Below the pieces are notes generated by a model, which saw only the letters and a program-made list of their open reading frames with translations, made no database searches and was not told the DNA's origin. A program made the position numbers and the translations under genes. Positions 26,066 to 34,650 of a stretch of 64,000 nt of DNA are shown one piece after another. The stretch's first letter is position 1; each line of letters starts with the position of its first letter. Source of the stretch: Marseilla massiliensis. GTDB lineage: Bacteria > Bacteroidota > Bacteroidia > Bacteroidales > Bacteroidaceae. The stretch covers positions 1 through 64,000 of the forward strand of contig NZ_JACJJL010000013.1 in NCBI RefSeq assembly GCF_016899955.1. The letters run 5' to 3'.

Positions 26066-27217
26066 ATGAAGAAGGCAATATTCATTCTTATGGCCGCTCT
26101 GGCGGTGGCTGCATGCCGCGAAGACGAGCTCGTCATCCCCTCCGACACACAAGACACCGGGGGCAACTCTGTGGGTGGCAGCATCGTGGGCATGTATGTG
26201 CTTTGCGAGGGAAACATGGGAACGAACAAGGCATCGGTTGACTATCTCGACTTGTCGGGCAACGGGTCGAATGTGGTTTACCATCGAAACATATACCCGG
26301 AGCGCAATCCCACCGAGGTCAAGGAGCTGGGTGACGTAGGCAATGACATCAAGGTGAACGGCAACAGGATGTGGATGGTCATCAACTGCTCAAACATGGT
26401 GGTGGTGGCCACGGCCGACTCTTGCCGCAAGGTGGCGAAAATAGACATACCGAATTGCCGCTATGTCACCTTCGACGGGGCTTTCGCCTATGTCAGTTCG
26501 TATGTGGGCCCTGTCGAGGTGGGCGGAACCGAGCACCTCGGGCGGGTTTACAAGGTTGACACGGCAAGCTACAAAAAGGTCGATTCGGTCACAGTGGGCT
26601 ACCAGCCCGAGGAGATGGCCGTGCTCGGAGGCAAGCTCTATGTGGCCAACAGTGGCGGTTACCTGCTCGACCACCGCGAGAAGACGGTCAGCGTGGTCGA
26701 CTTGGCTTCGTTCACTGAGGAGGGCAAGATTGAGGTTGCGCCCAACTTGCACCGCCTCAGGGCCGACAGGCACGGGCGTTTGTGGGCAACGTCGCGTGGC
26801 GACTACTGGACAGAGCCGTCGCGCCTGTTCCGTCTGACGCTCGATGCCGCTGGGACGTCGGCCTCTGTCGACACGCTCGACATACCCGTGTCAGACCTTT
26901 GCATCGTCGGCGACTCGCTTTACTATATCGGTGTAGAGTGGAGCTATGAGACCTCGAGCAACAAGATAGGGCATGGCATAGTCGATGTGGCCAGGGCCGA
27001 GCCGCTGGCTTCGTCGCTCACTTCGGCCCCGGAGTTTTCGGATATAACTCTGCCTTATGGCATAATCGTCAACCCCGAAGACCGCGACTTTTATGTAATG
27101 GATGCAAAAGACTACCTGTCGAGCGGGCAGCTCTATCACTTCCGTGCCGACGGCACGTTTGAGTGGCGTGTGTGGACAGGCGACATACCCGGTCATGCTG
27201 CATTTGTATATAAGTGA
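26066..27217 (+). CDS. btuG: BtuG-like cobalamin-binding surface lipoprotein (beta-propeller)
   Basis: A 383-residue lipoprotein: signal with lipobox AVAAC (Cys about residue 17), then a seven-bladed YncE/DUF5074-type propeller (repeated strands such as NGNRMWMVINCSNMVVVATADSC, YVTFDGAFAYVSSYVG, GGKLYVANSGG, DRHGRLWATSRGDYW). From memory, BtuG of Bacteroides is a surface propeller that binds B12 tightly and forms a lid on BtuB; the adjacency here (27 bases after btuB) fits. The ATG at 26066 is preferred over that at 26039, which overlaps the btuB stop and adds nine residues before the signal. A 22-bp repeat array follows it. Confidence 0.85.
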   Translation: MKKAIFILMAALAVAACREDELVIPSDTQDTGGNSVGGSIVGMYVLCEGNMGTNKASVDYLDLSGNGSNVVYHRNIYPERNPTEVKELGDVGNDIKVNGNRMWMVINCSNMVVVATADSCRKVAKIDIPNCRYVTFDGAFAYVSSYVGPVEVGGTEHLGRVYKVDTASYKKVDSVTVGYQPEEMAVLGGKLYVANSGGYLLDHREKTVSVVDLASFTEEGKIEVAPNLHRLRADRHGRLWATSRGDYWTEPSRLFRLTLDAAGTSASVDTLDIPVSDLCIVGDSLYYIGVEWSYETSSNKIGHGIVDVARAEPLASSLTSAPEFSDITLPYGIIVNPEDRDFYVMDAKDYLSSGQLYHFRADGTFEWRVWTGDIPGHAAFVYK

Positions 27218-27309
27218 AAACCAGCGCGGCCGGCCTGCGGCCATTGTCAATATTGATTGCAGTCTTGGCCTGGCCATGCAATGCGCTGGCAGACAGCGAG
27301 TTGCAATAT

Positions 27310-27397
27310 GGGCTGTTTCGCAGCCTGAAACGGGCCGTTTCATACGGCCAAACGGCCCTTGTCTCAATGCCGTACGGCGCTTTTGGCAATCCCGGCA
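27310..27397 (+). repeat. 22-bp repeat array C (four units), inside the btu operon
   Basis: Cores at 27310 (GGGCTGTTT), 27332 (GGGCCGTTT), 27354 (GGCCCTTGT) and 27376 (GGCGCTTTT), 22 bases apart. The junction 27327-27341 is the palindrome GAAACGG-G-CCGTTTC. It occupies the 287-base gap between btuG and the btuH-like gene; I see no gene or clear promoter in the rest of the gap. Confidence 0.75.
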
Positions 27398-27504
27398 GGT
27401 TGCAGGGGCGGCCCGGTTGGCGCCATGTAAACTAATTTCATCGGTTATGCTACCGCTTCGCTTATTTTTAATCATTTTAGTATATGGTGTAATATAAACA
27501 GTAT

Positions 27505-29247
27505 ATGGAGAAAAAGTTACTATTATTATCTATGGTTGCGACAGCGGCTTCCGTGTCTTACGGACAGCGCATGGATGCCGTAACCGAGCACAGTAAGTAC
27601 ATCAAGGCTGTTGACGAGTATGTGCCTGCACCCGGACAGTTTGTAAACACTATGCCGAAGTATGAAGAAGGCGACGACGCAGCGGCAATGGTTGCAAAGT
27701 GTACCGAGGCCATTGCGGGCAACAAGCGCGGCATGATATGCCTTGGGGCTTACGGAGGCTATGTCACGTTTCACTTCGACCACAGCATTGCCAACGTAAG
27801 CGGGCAGAGAGACATTTACATCAGCGGCAATGCCATTGGCAGCGGAGCCGAGCCGGGCATAGTGATGGTGTCTAAGGATGCCAACCACAACGGGTTGCCC
27901 GACGACGAGTGGTATGAGCTGGCGGGCAGTGCCGACGTCGACAGTGTGGGCAAGGTGGTGTACGGATATGAGATAACCTATTCGCTCGATGCCATGAACA
28001 ACGTGCCATGGACAGACAACCAGGGCAACAGCGGCACCGTTGACAGGAACGCGTTCCACCGGCAGGAATACTTCCCTCTGTGGCTTGAAAGCCCTCTCGA
28101 GTTCAGTGGCACACTGCTGCCCGACAACGCTTACAACCGTGCTTCGGGTGCGTCGGAGTTTTGGGTGCGCGATGCCTTGCGCTACGGATATGTAGACAAT
28201 GTGGCCAACACCGATTCTGCAGGCTGCAGCTTTGACATCGACTGGGCAGTAGACGCCGGGCGCAATCCGGTGAGCATAGATTTCGTTGATTTCGTCCGCG
28301 TTTACACCGGGATCAACCAAGTGTGTGGATGGACTGGCGAAACGTCTACTGAGGTGACCGGGGCAGAAGACCTGCACCTGCAGGCATCGCTCGACGCCAT
28401 CATGGCTTCGCCGCTTCAGGCTGCCACATTCGAGGAAATGGCCCTCGGAACAGACGGATATTGGAACGGCTCAGACACTACGGGCGTAAAGACCGACGGC
28501 GGTTACGGGTCGGTGGCTTATGCCAACAGCGTAGTAAGCGGTTCTTTCCGGTTCAACAACACTTATAATGTGACATGGAGCTCCTGGTCGGGCTTTGCCG
28601 TTTCCAACAAGACATCGGTTGTGTTTAATGGTTACGACGACCAGTATAACAGTGCCGTAGGCCACGGCTATGACGGCTCGGACAACTATGCGGTGGCATA
28701 TCCCTACGGCGAGGTCGTAGAGGTTTTGAACCGCCCCGAAGGCGAGGTGCTGAGCGGGTTTTATGTGACCAACACTGCCAACAACGTCAAGGCTTACCTT
28801 GAAGGCGACGGCATGACCGGTAAGTTTGAGGCCGGCGACTGGTGCAAGCTCACCATAACGGGCTATCATGCTGACGGCAGCACGGCCGAGGTAGAGGTTT
28901 ATCTTGCCGACTACCGTGCCGAGTCGGAAGCCGCCCGCGGCTACTTGGACTACTGGCAGTGGGTAGACCTGACCTCGCTGGGCAAGGTCACTTCGCTTGG
29001 CTTTGCTGTAAGCAGCTCGCATAACAATGAATATGGAATGACCACCCCGGGCTATTTTTGCATGGATAATTTAGGCGGCACACCCGATGAGACGTCGTCT
29101 GTCGCCGACAAGGCTGTAAGCCGGCCGTCGAATGCCGTCGAGACTGAGCGCTACACCATGGGCGGGCAGCGAGTGTCGTCGCCAGTGCCGGGTGTGAACA
29201 TAGTGAAGATGTCTGATGGCACCGTACGTAAGGTATTTGTAAAATAA
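27505..29247 (+). CDS. BtuH-like / DUF4465 secreted protein with C-terminal sorting tail
   Basis: A 580-residue exported protein (signal peptide ending SYGQ, residue 21). The N-terminal half has a carbohydrate-binding-like beta domain (ISGNAIGSGAEPGIVMVSKDANHNGLPDDEWYELAG in pieces); the second half (YWNGSDTTG, SGFAVSNKTS, VYLADYRAES, SLGFAVSSSHNNEYGMTTPGYFCMDN) matches my memory of DUF4465. Surface proteins of this kind in B12 loci have been named BtuH; the equivalence is inference from position. The last ~40 residues (YTMGGQRVSSPVPGVNIVKM...VFVK) resemble Prevotella-type Por/T9SS sorting tails. There is no lipobox, so a different anchoring route from BtuG. The next gene starts at the base after its stop codon. 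Confidence 0.72.
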   Translation: MEKKLLLLSMVATAASVSYGQRMDAVTEHSKYIKAVDEYVPAPGQFVNTMPKYEEGDDAAAMVAKCTEAIAGNKRGMICLGAYGGYVTFHFDHSIANVSGQRDIYISGNAIGSGAEPGIVMVSKDANHNGLPDDEWYELAGSADVDSVGKVVYGYEITYSLDAMNNVPWTDNQGNSGTVDRNAFHRQEYFPLWLESPLEFSGTLLPDNAYNRASGASEFWVRDALRYGYVDNVANTDSAGCSFDIDWAVDAGRNPVSIDFVDFVRVYTGINQVCGWTGETSTEVTGAEDLHLQASLDAIMASPLQAATFEEMALGTDGYWNGSDTTGVKTDGGYGSVAYANSVVSGSFRFNNTYNVTWSSWSGFAVSNKTSVVFNGYDDQYNSAVGHGYDGSDNYAVAYPYGEVVEVLNRPEGEVLSGFYVTNTANNVKAYLEGDGMTGKFEAGDWCKLTITGYHADGSTAEVEVYLADYRAESEAARGYLDYWQWVDLTSLGKVTSLGFAVSSSHNNEYGMTTPGYFCMDNLGGTPDETSSVADKAVSRPSNAVETERYTMGGQRVSSPVPGVNIVKMSDGTVRKVFVK

Positions 29248-30378
29248 ATGAGAATATTACAACTTTTTGCGGCACTGATGTGCCTTGTAGGCTTTGCTGC
29301 TTGTGGCGGCGGTACCAAACCGTCGTCACAAGCAGCTGGCGACACTGTCGATTTCAAGTATGCCAGACTGTTGCATGCCGTCAGGCACGATGGCTATACG
29401 GAGGTAAGCATATCCGACCCGTGGCACAAGGGAAAGGTGTTGCATAAGTATGTCCTTGTGCCTCGGGGCGGCAGTGTGCCCGGCAATGTGCCCGAAGGCA
29501 CGGTGGTGCGTGTTCCCCTGCAACGGGTGATACCGTTTTCGGTTGTCCACGCCGGCCTGGTCATGGACTTGGGCCGTACGGAGACCATCGTAGGCCTGGC
29601 CGACGTGCAGTATGTTCGCAATCCGATGCTGCGGCGTCTGTGCAGCGAAGGCAAGGTGGCCGACGTCGGCAGCTCGATGAGTCCGGCTGTGGAGCGGATA
29701 ATGGACGCCGCCCCCGATGCCGTGCTGGTGTCGCCGTTTGAGAACTCCGGCGGCTATGGTCGCCTTGAGGAGACCGGCGTTCCCGTCATCGAATGCGCCG
29801 AGTATATGGAGCCAACAGCCTTGGGGCGGGCAGAGTGGATGAGGTTTTTCGGCATGCTGATGGGGCGGGAGGCTTCTGCCGACTCGCTGTTTGCCGTGGT
29901 CGACAGCAGCTACGGTGCGTTGAAGGCCCTGGCTGCATCGGCGCAAACCCACCCGACGGTGCTGATGGACAAGAAGACCGGTTCGGTGTGGTATGTGCCG
30001 GGTGGGCGCAGCACCCTCGGTGGCATGATTGCAGACGCAGGCGGCGTCTATCCGTTTGGTCAAAATGCCGATGCCGGCAGTCTGGCTTTGCCTTTTGAGA
30101 CCGTGCTCGAGAAGGCCGGAGAGGCTGATGTGTGGGCCTTCAGGTACAGCGGAAACCGTCCGGCAACCTATTCTTCCCTGAAGTCGGAGTTTCATGGTTA
30201 CGGTCAGCTTAAGGCTGTGGGCACCCACAAATGCTTTGGCTGCAACGTCGATGAGACACCGTTTTACGAGGAGACGCCTTTCCGGCCGGATTTCCTCCTG
30301 GCAGATTTCATTCAGATGTTCCACTCGGAGATGACGGGCCTGCATGGCCTGCGTTATTTCCATCCCGTGGCGGAGTAA
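29248..30378 (+). CDS. btuF: Cobalamin ABC transporter substrate-binding lipoprotein
   Basis: A 376-residue protein with lipobox GFAAC (Cys about residue 19) and the two-lobe fold of the BtuF/FecB (TroA-like) family: RVIPFSVVHAGLVMDLGRTETIVGLADVQYV, AVERIMDAAPDAVLVSPFENSGGYG, the linking helix and GGRSTLGGMIADAGGVYPF. It would deliver cobalamin imported by BtuB to the inner-membrane permease. It directly abuts the stop of the previous gene and its end lies 20 bases before the preferred start of btuC. Longer than typical BtuF (~265) as are other Bacteroidales members. Confidence 0.86.
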   Translation: MRILQLFAALMCLVGFAACGGGTKPSSQAAGDTVDFKYARLLHAVRHDGYTEVSISDPWHKGKVLHKYVLVPRGGSVPGNVPEGTVVRVPLQRVIPFSVVHAGLVMDLGRTETIVGLADVQYVRNPMLRRLCSEGKVADVGSSMSPAVERIMDAAPDAVLVSPFENSGGYGRLEETGVPVIECAEYMEPTALGRAEWMRFFGMLMGREASADSLFAVVDSSYGALKALAASAQTHPTVLMDKKTGSVWYVPGGRSTLGGMIADAGGVYPFGQNADAGSLALPFETVLEKAGEADVWAFRYSGNRPATYSSLKSEFHGYGQLKAVGTHKCFGCNVDETPFYEETPFRPDFLLADFIQMFHSEMTGLHGLRYFHPVAE

Positions 30379-30397
30379 ACTTCATAAAGCGCGCATT

Positions 30398-31411
30398 ATG
30401 GTCAAGGGTGTGGCTCGCTGTTTGTGGATGCTGCCGCTGGCGGCTCTGCTTTTCGTGTTGAACTTGGTTTACGGGGCGGTAGACATACCGGCAGGCGAGG
30501 TCGTCTCGGTGTTGCTCGGCCATCCTGCCGCCAAGCCGAGCTGGGCGTTCATAGTGCTCGAGTCGAGGTTGCCACAGGCTATTACGGCCATGTTGTCCGG
30601 CGGGGCACTGGCCGTTAGCGGCTTGATGCTTCAGACGGCGTTCCGCAATCCGTTGGCCGACCCGTCCATCTTCGGCATCAGCAGCGGTGCCGGGGTGGGG
30701 GTGGCGTTGGCGCTGCTGCTCTTCGGCGGCACAGTCACGGTGGGTTCTTATTCCACCACAGGCTTTGTTGCCGTGGTCATGGCTGCATTTGCCGGTGCAA
30801 TGGCCGTGATGGCCATAGTGTTTCTGTTCTCTATCGTGGTGCGCAACAATGTCATGCTGCTTATAATAGGCATTATGGTGGGCTACCTTGCCTCGTCGGT
30901 CACTTCACTGCTCAACTTCTTCGCTACAGAAGAGGGGGTTAAGTCGTATGTCGTCTGGGGCATGGGCGACTTCAGCGGAGTGTCGATGCGCCAGCTGCCG
31001 GCGTTCGCAACGATAATCATTGCCGGCATGGTTGGTGCGGTTCTGCTTATCAAACCGCTCAATCTATTGCTCCTGGGCGAAGGCTATGCAAGGAACCTTG
31101 GCGTTAGTGTCGTGCGAGTGCGCAATTGGCTTTTGGTCATCACAGGTTTGCTCACGGCAGTAGTTACAGCGTGTTGCGGGCCCGTTTCGTTCATAGGCCT
31201 GGCGGTTCCGCACATCGCCCGCCTGCTTATACCTGTGTCAGACCACCGCATACTGTTGCCCTCTACCGTCTTGATGGGGGCGGTGGTGGCCTTGGCGTGC
31301 AACTTGTTTTGCGTGCTTCCCGGTGGCGGGGGCATCATACCGCTCAACGCCGTTACCCCAATCATCGGCTCACCGGTGATTATATATATAATAATGAGGA
31401 ATCGGAGCTGA
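30398..31411 (+). CDS. btuC: Cobalamin ABC transporter permease (FecCD family)
   Basis: A 337-residue inner-membrane permease with about ten helices. FecCD signatures: VVSVLLGHPAAKPSWAFIVLESRLPQ (R-LP motif), MLSGGALAVSGLMLQTAFRNPLADPSIFGISSGAG and the ATPase-docking loop CGPVSFIGLAVPHIARLL. The ATG at 30398 is preferred; an in-frame ATG at 30344 would overlap btuF by 35 bases and add 18 charged residues. The expected ATPase (btuD) does not follow; the next gene is an unrelated GH2 enzyme with its own promoter, so BtuD must be encoded elsewhere. Confidence 0.9.
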   Translation: MVKGVARCLWMLPLAALLFVLNLVYGAVDIPAGEVVSVLLGHPAAKPSWAFIVLESRLPQAITAMLSGGALAVSGLMLQTAFRNPLADPSIFGISSGAGVGVALALLLFGGTVTVGSYSTTGFVAVVMAAFAGAMAVMAIVFLFSIVVRNNVMLLIIGIMVGYLASSVTSLLNFFATEEGVKSYVVWGMGDFSGVSMRQLPAFATIIIAGMVGAVLLIKPLNLLLLGEGYARNLGVSVVRVRNWLLVITGLLTAVVTACCGPVSFIGLAVPHIARLLIPVSDHRILLPSTVLMGAVVALACNLFCVLPGGGGIIPLNAVTPIIGSPVIIYIIMRNRS

Positions 31412-31469
31412 TGTAAACGTTTGCTTGCAAATATTCCGTTTGTTAATCTTCTGTTTGACATTTTATTGT

Positions 31470-31477
31470 TATCTTTG
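31470..31477 (+). promoter_or_regulatory. -7 box (TATCTTTG) for the GH2 gene
   Basis: TATCTTTG matches TAnnTTTG; TTTG at 31454 and 31439 are at spacings of 12 and 27. The leader is about 105 bases and contains small hairpins (CATGCC-tt-GGCATG; CTCTGC-agtgag-GCAGAG) of unknown relevance. Confidence 0.5.
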
Positions 31478-31585
31478 CCGAAACATTGTTTTAGGGACGT
31501 TTTCACATGCCTTGGCATGGCCTTGGTTCCTAAGTCTCTGCAGTGAGGCAGAGAGCTTGCTTTGGCAACATTTCTATTAATTAAT

Positions 31586-33997
31586 ATGAAGAGAATAACA
31601 TTTGTTCTTTGGGCTTTGATGGCTATCATGCCGTTGGCCGCAGCGGACAATTCACGCATTGTCCAGAATTTCAACTTTGATTGGCGCTTCCATGCCGGTG
31701 ATGTTGCGGATGCACACAGCGTGTCATTCGATGATGACGGATGGCAAAGCGTCGTTGTGCCGCACGACTTCCAGATCAGTCAGCCGTGGGTTGCACCCGC
31801 AAAGGGTGAGAAAGCCGACAACAGCGACATTGCCAGCAATGTAAAGAGCAGGCTAAGTTCGCGTGGCTTCAAGGAGATGGGCATAGGATGGTACCGCAAG
31901 ACGTTCACTCCCGATGAGGCGTGGAAGGGAAAGCGCATACTGCTCGACTTCGAAGGGATAATGCTCGTGGGCGACGTTTATCTTAACGGCGAGCGGGTTG
32001 GCGGAACGGAATATGGTTACCTCGGCTTTGACATCGATGTTTCCAAGTTGTTGAAGTTTGGCCAGCCCAACGTTGTCGCAGTGAAGGCGAACACGCAAAA
32101 CCCGGAAAATTCACGTTGGTACACGGGCGGCGGGCTGTTCCGCGATGTGAACCTGATAGTCACCGACCCGCAGCAACACTTCACGAGGCACCCTCTTTAT
32201 ATTACTACACCTAAGGTGAGCGAGGCCCAGGCCACGGTGATGGTGCAGGCAGAGATGGCTTGCTACCTCCGCGTGAAGGACTTTAAGGTGAACACAAAGA
32301 TTGTCGACGGCGACGGCAACACCGTATCCGATGTGACAAATGACATTCCTTACAACCGCGGGCAGAAGGTGAATGAGTACATCGTTGACAGCGTCACCAT
32401 CAATTCACCAAGGCTTTGGAGCTGCGAGACGCCTCACTTGTATAAGGCCATAGTCTCTATTTTAAGGCCGGATGGTACCATCGCCGACCAAGTATGCGAG
32501 AATTTCGGGGTTCGTTGGTTTGAGTATTCACCGGAGTTTGGCTTCAAGCTCAATGGCAAGAAGGTGCTTTTCAAGGGCAACGCCAACCACCACACTCTCG
32601 GCGCGCTCGGTGCCGCGGCCTATCCGCGTGCCATGGAGAAGCGCATACAGCTGCTTAAGCAGTTTGGCTTCAACCATATCCGTACGTCGCACAACCCATA
32701 CAGCAAGTCGTTCCTTGACCTTTGCGACAAGTATGGCATGCTCGTGGTCGACGAACTGTATGACAAATGGCTCACGCAATATGCCGGCGGGCGTACAGAA
32801 TGGCTTAACTTGTGGCAGCACGACGTGCCCGAGTTCGTGCGCCGTGACCGCAACCATCCGTCTGTCGTGATGTGGAGCCTTGGCAATGAGCTTCAGCAGT
32901 ACTGGTCGTTGCCGTTTGCCGACTGGGGGGTTACGCCCTACAGGCTGCAGCGCGAGCTGCTCCATAGGTATGACAATACGCGTCCCGTGACTGTTGCCAT
33001 GCATCCGCGGGGTCGCAACTTGAAGACCGACTCGCTGCCGGCTCCGCTCGCCTTGGAGACAGACATTGCTTCGTATAATTACAGATACATGTATTTCCCG
33101 GGCGACAGCCGCCGGTTCCCCAACATGATTTTCTATCAGAGCGAGGCCAATACGGCAATGATGGGCCCGAACTTCTTTGAGATGGACCTCGACAAAGTGG
33201 TCGGACTGGCTTATTGGGGCATGATAGACTACTTGGGAGAGTCCAATGGTTGGCCGGCAAAAGGTTGGGTGCAGGGGGCATTCGACGTATCGCTGGAGCC
33301 AAAGCCCATTGCCTATTTGCTTTGGAGCATGTTCAAACCAGACGACCCTGTGGTTCATATCGGCATAATAGATGGTGACGACAACACTGTTTGGAACGAC
33401 GTAAAGGTTGGGTCGCAGCGCATGTCTGACCACTGGAACCGCAAGCCCGGCAGCTCATTGTCGTTGTATACATACACCAACGCAGACGAAGTGGAACTGT
33501 TGGTAAATGGCAAAAGCATAGGCGTAAAGAAGAATACAACCAATCCGAAGGGCCGCAACAAGATTAAATGGGACAACGTTAAGTATGAGCCCGGTTACAT
33601 TGAGGCTGTGGCAAAGAAGGGCGGAAAGGTTGTGGCACGCCATAAGATAGAGACCACCACGGATGCCGTTGCCCTTCAGGCAACGCCCGACAATGAGGCA
33701 TGGAAGGCCGACGGACAGGATTTGCAGCATGTCAGGATATGTGCGGTCGACAAGAAAGGCCGCCGTGTTCAGGGGGCACAGAACGACATAACGTTTACTG
33801 TTGAAGGCCCGGCTGAAATCGTTGGCGTTATAAACGGCGACATGAACAGCGAAGAACTGACTGTAGGAAACAAGCGCCGTTTGTACAAAGGCACTGCAAC
33901 AGTGATATTGCGGTCGACAAGAGAGGCCGGTAAAGTGACATTGGTTGCCACAACCGACGGACTGAAGAAGGTCAAGCAGGTTTACAAGACCAACTGA
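31586..33997 (+). CDS. GH2-family beta-galactosidase-like glycoside hydrolase
   Basis: An 803-residue exported enzyme (signal peptide about 1-20, ending PLAAA). Domain order: N-terminal sugar-binding jelly roll (FNFDWRFHAGD, WYRKTFTPDE), immunoglobulin-like domain, TIM barrel with catalytic acid/base Glu435 in WSLGNELQ and nucleophile Glu520 in FYQSEANTAM, then C-terminal beta domains (DUF4982-like, SSLSLYTYTNADEVELLVNGKSIG). Retaining exo-glycosidase activity on beta-galactosides is likely, though beta-glucuronidase or other GH2 specificities are possible. No SusC/SusD partners are nearby, so it is not in a classical polysaccharide locus. The ATG at 31586 replaces a non-ATG start 24 bases upstream. 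Confidence 0.9.
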   Translation: MKRITFVLWALMAIMPLAAADNSRIVQNFNFDWRFHAGDVADAHSVSFDDDGWQSVVVPHDFQISQPWVAPAKGEKADNSDIASNVKSRLSSRGFKEMGIGWYRKTFTPDEAWKGKRILLDFEGIMLVGDVYLNGERVGGTEYGYLGFDIDVSKLLKFGQPNVVAVKANTQNPENSRWYTGGGLFRDVNLIVTDPQQHFTRHPLYITTPKVSEAQATVMVQAEMACYLRVKDFKVNTKIVDGDGNTVSDVTNDIPYNRGQKVNEYIVDSVTINSPRLWSCETPHLYKAIVSILRPDGTIADQVCENFGVRWFEYSPEFGFKLNGKKVLFKGNANHHTLGALGAAAYPRAMEKRIQLLKQFGFNHIRTSHNPYSKSFLDLCDKYGMLVVDELYDKWLTQYAGGRTEWLNLWQHDVPEFVRRDRNHPSVVMWSLGNELQQYWSLPFADWGVTPYRLQRELLHRYDNTRPVTVAMHPRGRNLKTDSLPAPLALETDIASYNYRYMYFPGDSRRFPNMIFYQSEANTAMMGPNFFEMDLDKVVGLAYWGMIDYLGESNGWPAKGWVQGAFDVSLEPKPIAYLLWSMFKPDDPVVHIGIIDGDDNTVWNDVKVGSQRMSDHWNRKPGSSLSLYTYTNADEVELLVNGKSIGVKKNTTNPKGRNKIKWDNVKYEPGYIEAVAKKGGKVVARHKIETTTDAVALQATPDNEAWKADGQDLQHVRICAVDKKGRRVQGAQNDITFTVEGPAEIVGVINGDMNSEELTVGNKRRLYKGTATVILRSTREAGKVTLVATTDGLKKVKQVYKTN

Positions 33998-34010
33998 TTT
34001 GCTTTAGGAC

Positions 34011-34039
34011 GACTTACGGCTTAAGCCGTTTTTCAAGTC
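34011..34039 (+). terminator. Terminator after the GH2 gene
   Basis: The 14-base palindrome ACGGCTTAAGCCGT (34016-34029) is followed by TTTTC; flanking GACTT / AAGTC can extend the pairing. Confidence 0.7.
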
Positions 34040-34082
34040 TTACTATAGTATAAAAACAGGCCCGACACCCTGTAGTAGCTTT

Positions 34083-34127
34083 AAAATTGGATAAATTACA
34101 AGATTAAATTGTAATTTATCCAATTTT
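34083..34127. promoter_or_regulatory. Long palindromic operator candidate upstream of perR
   Basis: Perfect 19-bp arms (34083-34101 and 34109-34127) around a 7-base AT loop. The inner halves (TAAATTACAA ... TTGTAATTTA) resemble an AT-rich Fur/PerR-type box. The right arm reaches the -33 region of the perR promoter (TTTG at 34125 or 34130), exactly where an autorepressor should bind. A terminator is less likely because the GH2 terminator lies upstream and no long T-run follows. Confidence 0.65.
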
Positions 34128-34129
34128 GT

Positions 34130-34159
34130 TTTGCCATGTAAAATAAATGATATACCTTT
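34130..34159 (+). promoter_or_regulatory. perR-rubrerythrin promoter
   Basis: TTTG (34130-34133), 18-base spacer, TACCTTTG (34152-34159). It overlaps an in-frame upstream ATG (34147), showing that translation must start later, at 34180. Confidence 0.7.
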
Positions 34160-34179
34160 GTGTCAACATAAGGAAAACA

Positions 34180-34608
34180 ATGATGGTTGCGAAAGATAAA
34201 GATGCATATAAGAGGCTTGAAGACTGTGGCCTCAGGCCGTCGGTCCAGCGATTGCTGATAATGGACTACTTGCTCAGCCACCATACACATCCTACAGTGG
34301 AAGAAGTGTACCGTGACTTGTGCAAGAAGTGCCCTACGTTGAGCAAGACAACGGTATACAATACACTGCGCTTGTTTTCTGAAAAAAGGGCCGCCCAGAT
34401 GATAACCATTGACGATCATCGTGTATGCTACGATGGGGTCATAGTTCCCCATGCGCACTTTTATTGCAAGCAATGCGGCAAGATATCAGACATGGAGCAC
34501 ATGGCAGTGCCCCAGTTGCCTTCAGGCGAAAGCCTCGATGGCAATGTTGTAAGCGAAGTTCAGTTGTATTATAAGGGCTTGTGTGCAGAATGTGCAAAGT
34601 CTGAATAG
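34180..34608 (+). CDS. perR: Fur-family regulator, PerR-like
   Basis: A 142-residue metalloregulator. N-terminal winged helix (GLRPSVQRLLIMDYLLSHHTHPTVEEVY, SKTTVYNTLRLF) and C-terminal dimer domain with the structural zinc pairs CKQC and CAEC. The regulatory metal site reads DDHRVCYDG, PHAHFYC and ISDMEH; the Asp in ISDMEH is what PerR has where Fur usually has Glu, so peroxide sensing is favoured. The rubrerythrin gene 42 bases downstream is a typical PerR target. The ATG at 34180 is chosen because the -7 box overlaps the longer start. A 19-bp-arm palindrome over the promoter suggests autoregulation. Confidence 0.87.
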   Translation: MMVAKDKDAYKRLEDCGLRPSVQRLLIMDYLLSHHTHPTVEEVYRDLCKKCPTLSKTTVYNTLRLFSEKRAAQMITIDDHRVCYDGVIVPHAHFYCKQCGKISDMEHMAVPQLPSGESLDGNVVSEVQLYYKGLCAECAKSE

Positions 34609-34650
34609 TAAATAAACCAAAGTATTAATCATTAAACAATCAAATGCGTT

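Noticed and set aside
32528..33433. 301-codon antisense frame within the GH2 gene
   Set aside because: The + strand frame has intact catalytic motifs here; the antisense frame has none and is a codon-bias artefact.
34147..34179. Upstream start for the PerR-like gene
   Set aside because: The TACCTTTG promoter element lies inside this stretch, so it cannot be translated from the main transcript.
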